DNA from: JAUWKC01 sp035529895
GTDB lineage: Bacteria > Planctomycetota > Phycisphaerae > Sedimentisphaerales > Anaerobacaceae
NCBI GenBank assembly: GCA_035529895.1
Contig: DATKVV010000034.1
Coordinates: 1-64,000, forward strand
Length of the DNA: 64,000 nt
Direction of reading: 5' to 3'
The position numbers and the translations under genes are program-made. Below are positions 26,117-35,781 of the stretch, in pieces; position 1 is the first letter of the stretch, and the number at the start of each line of letters is the position of its first letter. A model generated the notes under the pieces. It did not search any database, was not told the DNA's origin, and saw only the letters and a list, made by a program, of their open reading frames with translations.

Positions 26117-27631
26117 ATGGACCGACGCGATTTCCTGAAGACATTGGGAGCGGGAGCGGCGAGCCTGCTTATTCCGGGATGCGTCAGCGATGGGGGGATG
26201 TTTGGTGATGGGCGCCGGGGCAAGAGGCCTAATATAATCTTTATTATGACCGATGACCAGGGGCCGTGGGCCTTCGGAGCTGCGCCCAACCCCAACGCGC
26301 GCACGCCGAACATCGACCGGCTCCGGCGCGAAGGCGCACGCCTGACCAGCTACTTTGTCACCACGCCGGTTTGCAGCCCTTCACGCGCCGGCCTGCTGAC
26401 CAGCCGGTATAGCACGGAGGTCAGTATCCCCGATTACCTCGAAGGCGGCTCGAATCTGGGCTTAAGCAGGGAGTTTGTCACGTGGCCGCAGGTTTTAAGT
26501 AGGGCAGGCTACGCCACCGCTCTTATCGGCAAATGGCATCTTGGTAAACCGGATGAGTTCTATCCCACACATTACGGGTACGATGAATTCACGGGCTTCA
26601 GGGTCGGCGGTGAAATCTCCCGCAATCCCCAAGTCGAGGTCAGCGGCAGAGTCAAACGCATCGAAGGCTACACGCCGGATATACTTACCGATTTTGCTAT
26701 TGATTTTATTAAACGCAAGAAGAGTCATCCTTTTCTCTTATCTGTTCACTTCTGGGCGCCGCACGCCAACACGGCCAATAAGACGCCGGACGGCGACCGC
26801 ACGTGGCTGCCGCTAAGCGAGGCCGACTGGAGCCAGTTCAGGGATTCAGACCCGGCTTTGCCGCACCCGGATTATCCGAAGCTGGATATTCCGCGGGCAA
26901 AACGAATGATGAGGGAATACCTGGCCAGTGTGGCCGGTGTGGACCGAAATGTCGGCCGACTACTGGCGCTGCTGGACGAGCTGGGCCTTGCCGAAAATAC
27001 CGTGGTTATCTTCACATCGGACAACGGCTACAACCTTGCGCATAACGGCATCTGGCATAAAGGCAACGGACGATGGCTCCTAACCGACAACCGCGGGGAC
27101 CGTCCTAACATGTACGACAACTCACTGAAGGTGCCGGCGATTATCCGCTGGCCGGGGGCGATTCAGTCGGGCGCTGCCGTGGACCAGACGGTTACTAATC
27201 TCGATTGGTTTCCGACGATTTTGGCAATGGCGGGACTGGCTGTCCCGAAAGGGGGCATAATACGCGGCCGCAACTTTTTGCCCCTGCTCGAAGGCAAGGG
27301 ACTTGCGTGGGACAACGATTTGTTCGCCGTGTATACGATGTGGGACTGGCACCAGAACGGGGCGGTTCTGCGGTGTTATCGCACACATCGCTGGAAACTC
27401 GTTCGAGACTTCAAACACGAAGCTAAGGACGAGCTGTACGACCTCGTTAGCGACCCGGAAGAGCGCCGCAATCTGATTGATTCACCTGACCCGGAAATTC
27501 GGGAAAAGCGCGAATGGCTGAATGCGATGCTGCTGGAAAGGATGCGTCAAATCGCCGACCCCGCCCTAAGACAGAAATCCGCGCAACATGTGGCGAGTGT
27601 TGAGCAAAGGAAGGCCGGGTTGAAGCAATGA
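26117..27631 (+). CDS. S5: Tat-exported lipoprotein sulfatase
   Basis: 504 residues beginning MDRRDFLKTLG, lipobox LIPGC (Cys 22). MTDDQGPWAFGAAPNPNART is a distinctive metal-site region shared only with S11. C86 lies in CSPSRAGLLTSRY, followed by LIGKWHLGKPDE and FTSDNGYNLAHNG. Instead of the usual YEGGIR the late motif is PNMYDNSLKVPAIIRWPG. The last about 35 residues (ALRQKSAQHV...) form a charged extra tail. S5 and S11 are clear paralogues: shared YGYDEFTGFR/FGYTEFTGFR, HTWLPLS-type and IIRGRNFLPLL segments. S5 lies 44 bp after S4. Confidence 0.95.
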   Translation: MDRRDFLKTLGAGAASLLIPGCVSDGGMFGDGRRGKRPNIIFIMTDDQGPWAFGAAPNPNARTPNIDRLRREGARLTSYFVTTPVCSPSRAGLLTSRYSTEVSIPDYLEGGSNLGLSREFVTWPQVLSRAGYATALIGKWHLGKPDEFYPTHYGYDEFTGFRVGGEISRNPQVEVSGRVKRIEGYTPDILTDFAIDFIKRKKSHPFLLSVHFWAPHANTANKTPDGDRTWLPLSEADWSQFRDSDPALPHPDYPKLDIPRAKRMMREYLASVAGVDRNVGRLLALLDELGLAENTVVIFTSDNGYNLAHNGIWHKGNGRWLLTDNRGDRPNMYDNSLKVPAIIRWPGAIQSGAAVDQTVTNLDWFPTILAMAGLAVPKGGIIRGRNFLPLLEGKGLAWDNDLFAVYTMWDWHQNGAVLRCYRTHRWKLVRDFKHEAKDELYDLVSDPEERRNLIDSPDPEIREKREWLNAMLLERMRQIADPALRQKSAQHVASVEQRKAGLKQ

Positions 27632-27674
27632 GCGATAAGAGTATGTCCACCTAATTCTTTAAGGAACTGATAAT

Positions 27675-29189
27675 ATGAAGGCAGACTTGAATCGTCGACA
27701 ATTTCTAAAGATAGCGGGCCTTGGGGCGGCGGGCCTGGTCATCCCGGCGTGCGTTAGTGAATCGGAATTGTTCGGCGGCAAGACCCTAAGCGAGAGGCCT
27801 AACATTATCTTTATTATGGCGGACGACCATGCGTCCCATGCGCTCAGTTGTTACGGGAGCAGGATTAACAAGACGCCGAATCTTGACCGCCTCGCCAAGG
27901 AGGGTATGCGCTTCGACAACTGCTTCTGCACCAACTCCATCTGCGCGCCGAGCCGGGCCGTGATTCTGACGGGCAAGTACAGCCATATCAATGAAAAAAT
28001 CGACAACAGCCGCGAGAAGCCTTTCGACGGCAGCCAGCAGACGTTTCCCAAGCTGCTGCAAAAGGCCGGTTATCAGACGGCCATTATAGGCAAGTGGCAC
28101 CTCGGGAGCAGGCCGACCGGTTTTGACTATTGGAGCATCCTGCCCGGCCAGGGCAAGTATCACAATCCCGAATTCATCGAGATGGGCGAAAGGAAGAAAT
28201 ACACCGGCTATGTCACCGACCTTATTACCGACTTTTGTCTGAACTGGCTCAGGCAGCGCGACACCGGCAAGCCGTTTTTTCTTATGTACCACCACAAGGC
28301 CCCCCACCGCAACTGGCAGCCCGACGAAAAGCACGCAAAGATGTATGATAATGTGGATATACCTGTGCCCGAGACATTTGACGACGACTATAAAACCCGC
28401 AGCGATGCCGCCAGAGAGCAGGAAATGACAATTTCCGATCATCTAAGTGTGCCGGGTGATACTAAAATCAAGCCGCCCGAAGGTCTGACAGGGCCTGCTT
28501 TGAAGAAATGGAAATATCAGCGATACATAAAGGATTACCTGCGCTGCGTCGCGTCGGTTGATGATAATGTCGGCAGGCTGTTGAGGTACCTTGACGAGTC
28601 CGGTCTTGCTGAGAGTACGGTTGTCGTATATACCTCCGACCAGGGCTTCTTCCTTGGCGATCACGGCTGGTTCGATAAGCGGTTTATGTACGAGGAATCT
28701 TTGCGAATGCCGCTATTGGTGCGCTATCCGAGAGAAATCAGGGCCGGTACTGTCAATAGGGACATCGTGCTCAACCTTGACTTTGCGCCAACGTTTCTTG
28801 GTTTTGCAGGTGTTGCTGTGCCTGCAGATATGCAGGGCGGGTCTTTCCGTTCATTGCTTGGGGGTAAAACACCTAAAGACTGGCGCACTTCGATGTATTA
28901 TCACTATTACGAGTATCCAGCCGCCCATGCCGTCAAGCGGCATTACGGTATCAGGACAAAACGCTACAAGCTGATTCACTTCTATTATGACATTGACGCG
29001 TGGGAGCTGTACGACCTGAAGAAGGACCCGCACGAGCTTAACAACCTGTATGGTAAGACCGGCTACGAGAATGTCACCCAGGAGCTAAAGGCCGAGCTGG
29101 AGCGCCTGCGAAAACAATATGGCGACTCGGATGAACTGACGCAAAAATTTCTTCAGGAATATCTTAAAAACCGGGCCAAACGAACATGA
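27675..29189 (+). CDS. S6: Tat-exported lipoprotein sulfatase, GlcNAc-6-sulfatase-like (S1_11-like)
   Basis: 504 residues. Tat motif NRRQFLK; lipobox variant VIPAC (Cys 26). The first metal site reads MADDHASHALSCYGS, C90 lies in ICAPSRAVILTGKY, then IIGKWHLGS. The second metal site YTSDQGFFLGDHGWFDKRFM, with Asp-Gln and the following GDHG..DKR, is the pattern I know from N-acetylglucosamine-6-sulfatases. YKLIHFYYDIDAWELYDL and a Lys-rich C-terminus end the protein. Substrate by analogy: 6-O-sulfated (amino) sugar; this rests on motif resemblance only. It lies 43 bp after S5. Confidence 0.93.
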   Translation: MKADLNRRQFLKIAGLGAAGLVIPACVSESELFGGKTLSERPNIIFIMADDHASHALSCYGSRINKTPNLDRLAKEGMRFDNCFCTNSICAPSRAVILTGKYSHINEKIDNSREKPFDGSQQTFPKLLQKAGYQTAIIGKWHLGSRPTGFDYWSILPGQGKYHNPEFIEMGERKKYTGYVTDLITDFCLNWLRQRDTGKPFFLMYHHKAPHRNWQPDEKHAKMYDNVDIPVPETFDDDYKTRSDAAREQEMTISDHLSVPGDTKIKPPEGLTGPALKKWKYQRYIKDYLRCVASVDDNVGRLLRYLDESGLAESTVVVYTSDQGFFLGDHGWFDKRFMYEESLRMPLLVRYPREIRAGTVNRDIVLNLDFAPTFLGFAGVAVPADMQGGSFRSLLGGKTPKDWRTSMYYHYYEYPAAHAVKRHYGIRTKRYKLIHFYYDIDAWELYDLKKDPHELNNLYGKTGYENVTQELKAELERLRKQYGDSDELTQKFLQEYLKNRAKRT

Positions 29190-29208
29190 AGAAAGGCGGA
29201 TAGATAAC

Positions 29209-31128
29209 ATGAGCAAGGGTGGTTGTGGTTACAGTCGACGGGATTTTCTTAAAAGGGCGGGATTAGGAGCTGCAGGCATAGCTTTATCCGGCTGCGCGGG
29301 TGACGCGGGTATTTTTTTGGGCGGGCCGCCCGGAAATAACCCTAACATCCTTTGGATAATTGCCGAGGATATGTCTCCGCACTGGAGCTGCTACGGCGAA
29401 ACGACGATTCAGACGCCGAACATCGACCGCCTTGCCGGCGAAGGGGCGCTATTCAAGAATGCGTTTGTTACCGGGCCGGTCTGCTCGCCCAGTCGCTCCG
29501 CCATGATAACCGGCATGTACGAGACCACTATAGGCGCCCATCACCATCGCAGCTCATGGCCCGGTTCCGAAATACATCTGCCTGAGCATGTAAAACTCCT
29601 GCCTGAGTATTTCAAGCAGCACGGCTACTACACCTCCAACGGCGGACCAAAGACCACTGTTTATCACGGCGACGTGGTATCGCAGGACAGAAAGCTCGGC
29701 AAGACCGACTACAACTTCGTTTGGGACCAGACGATTTACGATGACAACGACTGGAGAAATCGCAGGCTCGGCCAGCCGTTCTTTGCCCAGATTCAGTTAC
29801 GCGGCGGCAAATACCGTGCTGCCCCGGTCGCCAATCCGGTTGACCCTGCAAAGGTGAAGTTGCCTCCGTATTATCCGGACCATCCGGTCCTGCGCGAGGA
29901 TTGGGCGCAGTATCTGAACTCTGTCCTGTATCTCGACGCGGAGGTCGGCAAGGTCCTTGAGCGTCTCAAGGACGAAGGCATTGAGGATACTACGGTTGTG
30001 TTTCTGTGGACCGACCATGGCATCAGTCACGCGCGGGGCAAGCAGTTCCTCTACGACGAAGGCATCCACGTGCCGCTGGTTATCCGCTGGCCGGGCGCCA
30101 TCAAGCCCGGCACGGTTCGCGACGACCTGGTCAGTCACATCGACATTGCCGCCACTTCGCTGTACATTGCGGGCATTCCCGTACCGGAGTACATGCAGGG
30201 CCGGCCGCTCTTCGGCCCTGGCTACCAACCGCGGGAGTATATCTTTGCCGCCCGCGACCGCTGCGACGAAACCCTTGAGTGCATCAGATGTATACGGACC
30301 GAGCGATATAAGTACATACGGAACTTCTATCCCAATCGCCCGCATCTTCAGCCCAATCGGTACAAAGACAACAAGGAGATTATCAAAACGATGCGCAGAC
30401 TTTTCGCCGAGGGGAAGCTCGACCATATCCAGGCCGGTCTGTTCTCTCCGACGCGGCCAACTGAGGAATTATATGACCTGGAGAAAGACCCGCACGAGAT
30501 AAGCAATCTGGCCGGCCTGGCGAAATACGAGGCTGTGCTGAAGCAGATGCGTTCCCGTTTGAAGAAATGGATATTGCAGACCGGGGACGTCGGCCTGATA
30601 CCGGAGCCGGAGCTTGAAGTGCTGGCCAAAAAGTACGGCAGCGAATACGATATCCCACGAGGGAAGGAGAACCGAAGCCTCGTCAGTGATATTCTTGGGG
30701 TCATCGAATCGGGCGAGCAGGGTACGTCAGGTGTAAACGACCTTCTCAGGGCAATGAAGGACAAGCGGCCCTCGATACGCTGGTGGGCGGCAATGGGTCT
30801 TGGCGATTTGGGACCGAGTGCAGCACGGGCCAAAGGCGCGTTGACTTCTGCGTTGCAAGACGATTCAGCCGGTGTGCGTGTCGCATGCGCTCGAGCGCTG
30901 TGCAAGATGGACGTGCAGGATAAGGCACTGCCTGCATTGTTGCGGGAGCTGAGGGGCGAGGACCAGATTGTACGACACTATGCGGCCCTGGCTTTGGAGG
31001 ACATCGGCCAAAAGGCTCTGCCTGCTCTCGATGCTCTGAAGGCGGCGCAGAATGACCGGTACGAGTATGTACGGAGAATCTCAACCCGCCTCGTCGGGCT
31101 TTTGGATGGTTCGAGACGGAGCGGGTAG
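29209..31128 (+). CDS. S7: Tat-exported lipoprotein sulfatase fused to C-terminal HEAT repeats (S1_8-like)
   Basis: 639 residues, about 150 more than most neighbours. Tat motif YSRRDFLK, lipobox ALSGC (Cys 29). The metal motif IAEDMSPHWSCYGE has Glu-Asp in place of Asp-Asp, C92 lies in CSPSRSAMITGMYE, the GKWH motif is absent (the corresponding place reads NGGPKTTVYH), and the second metal site is WTDHGISHARGKQFLYDEG. This is the sulfamidase/heparan-sulfatase-like branch. Residues about 510-635 contain three to four HEAT-like helical repeats (SIRWWAAMGLGDLG, AGVRVACARALCKMD, IVRHYAALALEDIG, YEYVRRIS), probably for protein or glycan contact. It lies 19 bp after S6. Confidence 0.93.
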   Translation: MSKGGCGYSRRDFLKRAGLGAAGIALSGCAGDAGIFLGGPPGNNPNILWIIAEDMSPHWSCYGETTIQTPNIDRLAGEGALFKNAFVTGPVCSPSRSAMITGMYETTIGAHHHRSSWPGSEIHLPEHVKLLPEYFKQHGYYTSNGGPKTTVYHGDVVSQDRKLGKTDYNFVWDQTIYDDNDWRNRRLGQPFFAQIQLRGGKYRAAPVANPVDPAKVKLPPYYPDHPVLREDWAQYLNSVLYLDAEVGKVLERLKDEGIEDTTVVFLWTDHGISHARGKQFLYDEGIHVPLVIRWPGAIKPGTVRDDLVSHIDIAATSLYIAGIPVPEYMQGRPLFGPGYQPREYIFAARDRCDETLECIRCIRTERYKYIRNFYPNRPHLQPNRYKDNKEIIKTMRRLFAEGKLDHIQAGLFSPTRPTEELYDLEKDPHEISNLAGLAKYEAVLKQMRSRLKKWILQTGDVGLIPEPELEVLAKKYGSEYDIPRGKENRSLVSDILGVIESGEQGTSGVNDLLRAMKDKRPSIRWWAAMGLGDLGPSAARAKGALTSALQDDSAGVRVACARALCKMDVQDKALPALLRELRGEDQIVRHYAALALEDIGQKALPALDALKAAQNDRYEYVRRISTRLVGLLDGSRRSG

Positions 31129-31156
31129 TCAACGGGATAATCACAGGAGAAAAGGC

Positions 31157-32917
31157 ATGAGACAGCAGACGAGGAGAGAATTTCTAAAGACGATGGGTGT
31201 TGCAGCGGCTTCGGCAGGCGCCTTGTCAGTTTTGCCGAGCTGCGGCGGGACAGGCCGAACCGCAGGTGCAAAGCGTGAACGGCCGAATGTTGTCCTGGTT
31301 ATGACCGACGACCAGGGTTACGGCGACCTGGGCTGTCACGGCAACAAGATTATCAAGACACCGAACCTGGACAGGCTGTACACCCAGAGCGTCCGGCTTA
31401 CAGACTTTCACGTGGCCCCGTCGTGTTCGCCGACACGCGCAGGATTGATGACGGGACGTTACTGTAACCGTACGGGGGTTTGGCACACGGTTATGGGGCG
31501 GAATCTGCTTCGCAAAGACGAGGTAACGGTGGCGGATGTTTTTAAGGCCGGCGGCTATCGGACGGGCATCTTCGGGAAGTGGCATCTTGGGGACAACTAT
31601 CCCTTCAGGCCGGGGGACCGTGGATTTGATGAAGTGCTGATTCACCACGGAGGCGGCATCGGCAATGTGCATGACTACTGGGGGAACGATTATATCGATG
31701 ACACCTACTGCCACAACGGCAAGCTGGAAAAGTTTACCGGTTACTGCACGGACATCTGGTTTGCCGGGGCGATGGGGTTTATCGAGAAAAACAAGGACCA
31801 GCCGTTTTTTTGTTACCTGCCCACCAATTGTCCTCACGGGCCGCATATAGTTCCTGAGAAATACAGCAGGCCGTACGAGGACAAGGGAGTAAACGCCAAG
31901 TTTTACGGGATGATTGCCAACATCGATGAGAATATGGGTCGGCTAATGAAGAAGTTGAAGGAACTGGGGATAGAGGATAACACCGTTCTAATCTTTATGA
32001 CCGACAACGGCGGAACGGCCGGGGTGAAGGTGTTCAACGCGGGCATGCGCGGCCAAAAGGGCACTGAGTACGACGGCGGGCATCGCGTGCCGTGTTTTAT
32101 TCGCTGGCCCGGCGGCGGCCTCGGAGGCGGCGTCGATGTCGTGCGACTTACAGCTCATCTGGACTTGTTGCCGACGCTTATTGAACTGTGCGGGCTGACA
32201 AGACCCCCGCGTGTCAGCTTCGACGGCGCCAGCCTCGTTCCACTGCTGATGGGGCACGACAAAAACTGGCCTGACCGGACCATCATTACGGATTCGCAGC
32301 GCGTCGATTATCCCATAAAGTGGCGTAAAAGCGCGGTCATGACGGACCGGTGGCGGCTTATCAACGGCAAAGAGCTCTATGACATCAAAGCAGACCCGGG
32401 CCAGGAAAAGGATGTCGCGGATAAGCATCGCGAGGTAGCTGAGAAACTGCGTCAAGCCTACGAAGAATGGTGGGCGGACGTTTCCAAGCGATTTGACGAG
32501 TACTGCGAAATCATCATCGGCTCGGACAAGGAGAACCCTTCCAAGATTACGTCCCATGACTGGCATTCGGACAAGCCGTGGAACCAGACTATGATTCTGT
32601 GGGGTGAAAAACGCAACAGTTTCTGGGCGGTGGAGGTCGCGCGCGACGGCGAGTATGAATTTTCGCTTCGCCGCTGGCCGGAAGAAGTGAACGCACCTAT
32701 CAGGGGGGCTATAACGGGCGGTGAGGCTATCGATGCAGCCACGGCCCGGCTCAGGATAGCAGACTTTGACCGGACTACGGCGGTTGCCGAGGATGCGGCC
32801 GCTGTGACGTTCAAGGCGAAACTCAAAGCGGGCAAGACCCGAATGGAGACATGGTTCTATGACAAAAACGGTCAGGAATTGTGCGGGGCTTATTACGTTT
32901 ACGTCAATCGTCTCTAA
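31157..32917 (+). CDS. S8: Tat-exported sulfatase with C-terminal beta-type extension
   Basis: 586 residues from ATG 31,157, with AGGAGA 6 bp before it; the longer frame begins inside S7. Tat motif TRREFLK, cysteine 29 in VLPSC is a lipobox candidate. MTDDQGYGDLGCHG, C90 in SCSPTRAGLMTGRY, IFGKWHLGDNYPF and MTDNGGTAGV form the site, then GQKGTEYDGGHRVP. After the usual end (about residue 460) it has roughly 125 extra residues rich in beta-type sequence (NSFWAVEVARDGEYEFSLRR, TRMETWFYDKNG, GAYYVYVNRL), also present in S17. This may be a carbohydrate-contact module. It lies 28 bp after S7. Confidence 0.95.
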   Translation: MRQQTRREFLKTMGVAAASAGALSVLPSCGGTGRTAGAKRERPNVVLVMTDDQGYGDLGCHGNKIIKTPNLDRLYTQSVRLTDFHVAPSCSPTRAGLMTGRYCNRTGVWHTVMGRNLLRKDEVTVADVFKAGGYRTGIFGKWHLGDNYPFRPGDRGFDEVLIHHGGGIGNVHDYWGNDYIDDTYCHNGKLEKFTGYCTDIWFAGAMGFIEKNKDQPFFCYLPTNCPHGPHIVPEKYSRPYEDKGVNAKFYGMIANIDENMGRLMKKLKELGIEDNTVLIFMTDNGGTAGVKVFNAGMRGQKGTEYDGGHRVPCFIRWPGGGLGGGVDVVRLTAHLDLLPTLIELCGLTRPPRVSFDGASLVPLLMGHDKNWPDRTIITDSQRVDYPIKWRKSAVMTDRWRLINGKELYDIKADPGQEKDVADKHREVAEKLRQAYEEWWADVSKRFDEYCEIIIGSDKENPSKITSHDWHSDKPWNQTMILWGEKRNSFWAVEVARDGEYEFSLRRWPEEVNAPIRGAITGGEAIDAATARLRIADFDRTTAVAEDAAAVTFKAKLKAGKTRMETWFYDKNGQELCGAYYVYVNRL

Positions 32918-32941
32918 TGATATTTCTGCCTTGGAGGAATC

Positions 32942-34399
32942 ATGAAGCGGCACACACGAAGAGAATTTCTCAAAATGGCGGGGGCGACTGCGGCTTCGGT
33001 CGGAGTCTTCTCACTTGCGCCGGGTTGTGCTGCTGCAAGCCCGGCGGGGACGGGAGAGAGCAGACGGCCGAATATTATCTTTATCCTTGCCGACGACCTT
33101 GGTTATGGCGACCTGGGATGTTACGGCCAAAAGCAAGTTGAGACGCCGAACATAGACCGCATGGCCGGCGAGGGAATGCGTTTCACGCAGCATTACGCCG
33201 GCAGCACGGTCTGCGCGCCGTCGCGGTGCAGCCTAATGACGGGACTGCACACCGGGCACTGCCGGGTCCGCGCCAATTCGCGCATTCTGATGGAGCCCGA
33301 AGATGTTACCGTCGCTGAAGTTCTCAAAAGCGCCGGTTATGTCACCGGGCTAATCGGCAAGTGGGGCGTGGGCCATCCACCGCCGCCCGGCGACCCGGCG
33401 CGCAACGGCTTCGATTATTTCTTTGGTTATCTGAGTATGATGCACGCCCATAATTACTACCCGGAGTTTCTCTGGAGGAATGAAGATAAAGTAGTCCTTG
33501 ACGACAATCAGCTTGCCGCAGGCTACAAGGGCGAGCAGGGCTGGTCCTGGCGGCAGGGGACCTATTCCCACGATTTGTTTACGGAGGAGGCGCTGCGATT
33601 TGTCGAACTGAATAGGAACGCACCTCTATTTCTGTATCTGGCTTACACCATTCCGCACGCCAACAATGAAGCAGGCCGCCACATCGGCAACGGGATGGAG
33701 GTGCCAGATTACGGGATATACAAAGACAAGGACTGGCCGGAGCCGCAGAAGGGTCAAGCGGCTATGATTACGCGGATGGACCGTGACATAGGCACACTGC
33801 TTGCCAAACTCAAAGGGCTGGGCATCGACGACAACACGCTTGTTATGTTCTCCAGTGACAACGGCCCCCATAAGGAGGGCGGCGTCGACCCTGCTTTCTT
33901 CAATAGCCGGGGTCCGCTGCGGGGCTGCAAGCGCGACCTCTACGAGGGTGGTATTCGAGTGCCGTTAATCGCTCGCTGGCCGCGGAAAATCGAATCCGGT
34001 TCTGTCACCGACCACATCTCGGCTTTCTGGGATTTTCTGCCGACCGCCGTCGAACTGGCCGGTGCAAAGGCGCCCGACAAAATCGACGGCATCTCGATGG
34101 TTCCGACTTTGTTGGGCAAGCCTAATAAGCAAAAAAAGCACGAGTATCTTTACTGGGAGTTTCACGAGAGGGGCGGCAAGCAGGCCGTGCGGATGGGCGA
34201 CTGGAAGGCCGTCCGCCTCAACGTGCACAAGGACCCAAACGGTCCCCTGGAACTTTATGACCTTACGAATGATATCGGCGAAAAGCAGAATGTCGCCGCC
34301 GAGCACCGCGATGTTATTGCCAAAATCGAGGCTTACCTGAAAACCGCGCGCACTGATTCCGCTAATTGGCCCTTGGGCAGGGAAGGAAGGAAGAAATGA
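32942..34399 (+). CDS. S9: Tat-exported lipoprotein sulfatase, GKWG variant
   Basis: 485 residues with GGAGG before the ATG. Tat motif TRREFLK, lipobox APGC (Cys 29). LADDLGYGDLGCYGQ, C91 in TVCAPSRCSLMTGLH and SSDNGPHKEGG are standard, but the Lys-Trp-His motif reads IGKWGVGHP, with Gly at the His position. S10 and S13 have the same change together with TGH(T/C)RVR and a FFGYLS/WFGYLN..H..YYPE..WRN block, so the three form one subgroup. The end DSANWPLG is also shared. Its stop overlaps the S10 start (ATGA). Confidence 0.95.
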   Translation: MKRHTRREFLKMAGATAASVGVFSLAPGCAAASPAGTGESRRPNIIFILADDLGYGDLGCYGQKQVETPNIDRMAGEGMRFTQHYAGSTVCAPSRCSLMTGLHTGHCRVRANSRILMEPEDVTVAEVLKSAGYVTGLIGKWGVGHPPPPGDPARNGFDYFFGYLSMMHAHNYYPEFLWRNEDKVVLDDNQLAAGYKGEQGWSWRQGTYSHDLFTEEALRFVELNRNAPLFLYLAYTIPHANNEAGRHIGNGMEVPDYGIYKDKDWPEPQKGQAAMITRMDRDIGTLLAKLKGLGIDDNTLVMFSSDNGPHKEGGVDPAFFNSRGPLRGCKRDLYEGGIRVPLIARWPRKIESGSVTDHISAFWDFLPTAVELAGAKAPDKIDGISMVPTLLGKPNKQKKHEYLYWEFHERGGKQAVRMGDWKAVRLNVHKDPNGPLELYDLTNDIGEKQNVAAEHRDVIAKIEAYLKTARTDSANWPLGREGRKK

Positions 34400-35775
34400 A
34401 CGGAGATAATTACACACGACGCGAATTTCTCAAAACCGTTGGATTTGCCGCTGCTTCCGGTGCAACCTGTTCACTGTTGCCGGGCTGCGCCGGTACGTAT
34501 GCGATTGCGCCGGCACAGAGAAGCCGGCCGAACATCATTTTTATTATGGCTGATGATTTGGGCTATGCTGACCTCGGATGCTATGGCCAGAGGCAAATCA
34601 AAACGCCTAATTTGGACCGTATGGCCGCCGAGGGGACGCGTTTCACTCAGTGCTATGCGGGTTCTACGGTTTGTGCCCCGTCCCGCAGCGTGTTGATGAC
34701 CGGCCGGCACACCGGCCACACGAGAGTGCGAGGCAATTCGAGCAAGTTAGTAGGACGCGTTCCGCTGGAAACGGAAGACGTCACCGTGGCTGAATTGCTC
34801 AAGCAGGCAGGCTATGCGACAGGCATCACCGGCAAATGGGGGCTTGGCGAGCCGGATACCACCGGCGTTCCCAACCGTCAGGGTTTTGACGAGTGGTTTG
34901 GTTACTTGAATCAGAGCCACGCACACAGTTACTATCCGGAATATCTGTGGCGCAACCAGGAAAAAGTCATCCTTGAAGGAAATACTCAAGGTCGGCAGGA
35001 ACAGTATTCCCACGACTTGTTTACCGATTTTGCGCTCGATTTCATAGGCCGACACAAAGACGGGCCGTTTTTCCTTTATTTGCCCTACACTATCCCGCAC
35101 GCGAAGTACCAGATACCAGGCACAGAGCCCTATACCGACAAGCCCTGGCAACAGGATGCGAAGGTACACGCGGCTATGATTACCCGTATGGACCGTGACA
35201 TCGGCCGGATTATGGCCATGCTGAAGAATCGAGGCATTGATGCGAAGACGCTGGTCTTTTTCTGCTCGGACAACGGAGCGGCCCAGCGCTGGGATGGGAT
35301 CTTTGACAGCTCGGGGCCCCTCCGCGGGCACAAACGTGACATGTACGAGGGTGGTATTCGCACACCCATGATTGTCCGCTGGCCGGGACGCGTCCCGGTG
35401 GCGAAAGTGAGCAGCGCGGTTTGGTATTTTGCCGATGTTCTGCCTACGGTGTCTGAAATCGCGGGTGTTGTGCCGCCTTCGAATATCGACGGTGTAAGCG
35501 TGTTGCCGACGCTGTTGGGAGAGAGACAGGACCTCGGTGACCGTTTTCTGTATTGGGAGTTCTTCGAGCGCGGTTTTCAGCAGGCGGTGCGCTGGCGCGA
35601 TTACAAGGCTGTTCGACTAAGCCCAGGCGAACCGCTCGAACTTTACGACCTTACCACAGACTTCGGCGAAAAGAACAACATCGCCGGTCAGCGTCCTGAC
35701 GTTGTGGCTAAAATAGAGGCATATCTCGAGACCGCCCGCACTGACTCGCCTTTTTGGCCGGTAGAGAAGACTTAG
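34396..35775 (+). CDS. S10: Tat-exported lipoprotein sulfatase, GKWG variant
   Basis: 459 residues. ATG 34,396 overlaps the S9 stop and is preferred over 34,366 because the latter lies inside S9. Tat motif TRREFLK, lipobox LLPGC (Cys 31). MADDLGYADLGCYGQ, C93 in TVCAPSRSVLMTGRHTGHTR, ITGKWGLGEPDTTG and FCSDNGAAQRW form the active region, then GHKRDMYEGGIRTP. It is closest to S13 (same GKWGLG, DTTGVPN/GTTGVPN, EWFGYLNQ). Translation is probably coupled to S9; S11 follows after 6 bp. Confidence 0.95.
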   Translation: MNGDNYTRREFLKTVGFAAASGATCSLLPGCAGTYAIAPAQRSRPNIIFIMADDLGYADLGCYGQRQIKTPNLDRMAAEGTRFTQCYAGSTVCAPSRSVLMTGRHTGHTRVRGNSSKLVGRVPLETEDVTVAELLKQAGYATGITGKWGLGEPDTTGVPNRQGFDEWFGYLNQSHAHSYYPEYLWRNQEKVILEGNTQGRQEQYSHDLFTDFALDFIGRHKDGPFFLYLPYTIPHAKYQIPGTEPYTDKPWQQDAKVHAAMITRMDRDIGRIMAMLKNRGIDAKTLVFFCSDNGAAQRWDGIFDSSGPLRGHKRDMYEGGIRTPMIVRWPGRVPVAKVSSAVWYFADVLPTVSEIAGVVPPSNIDGVSVLPTLLGERQDLGDRFLYWEFFERGFQQAVRWRDYKAVRLSPGEPLELYDLTTDFGEKNNIAGQRPDVVAKIEAYLETARTDSPFWPVEKT

Positions 35776-35781
35776 AAAGAG

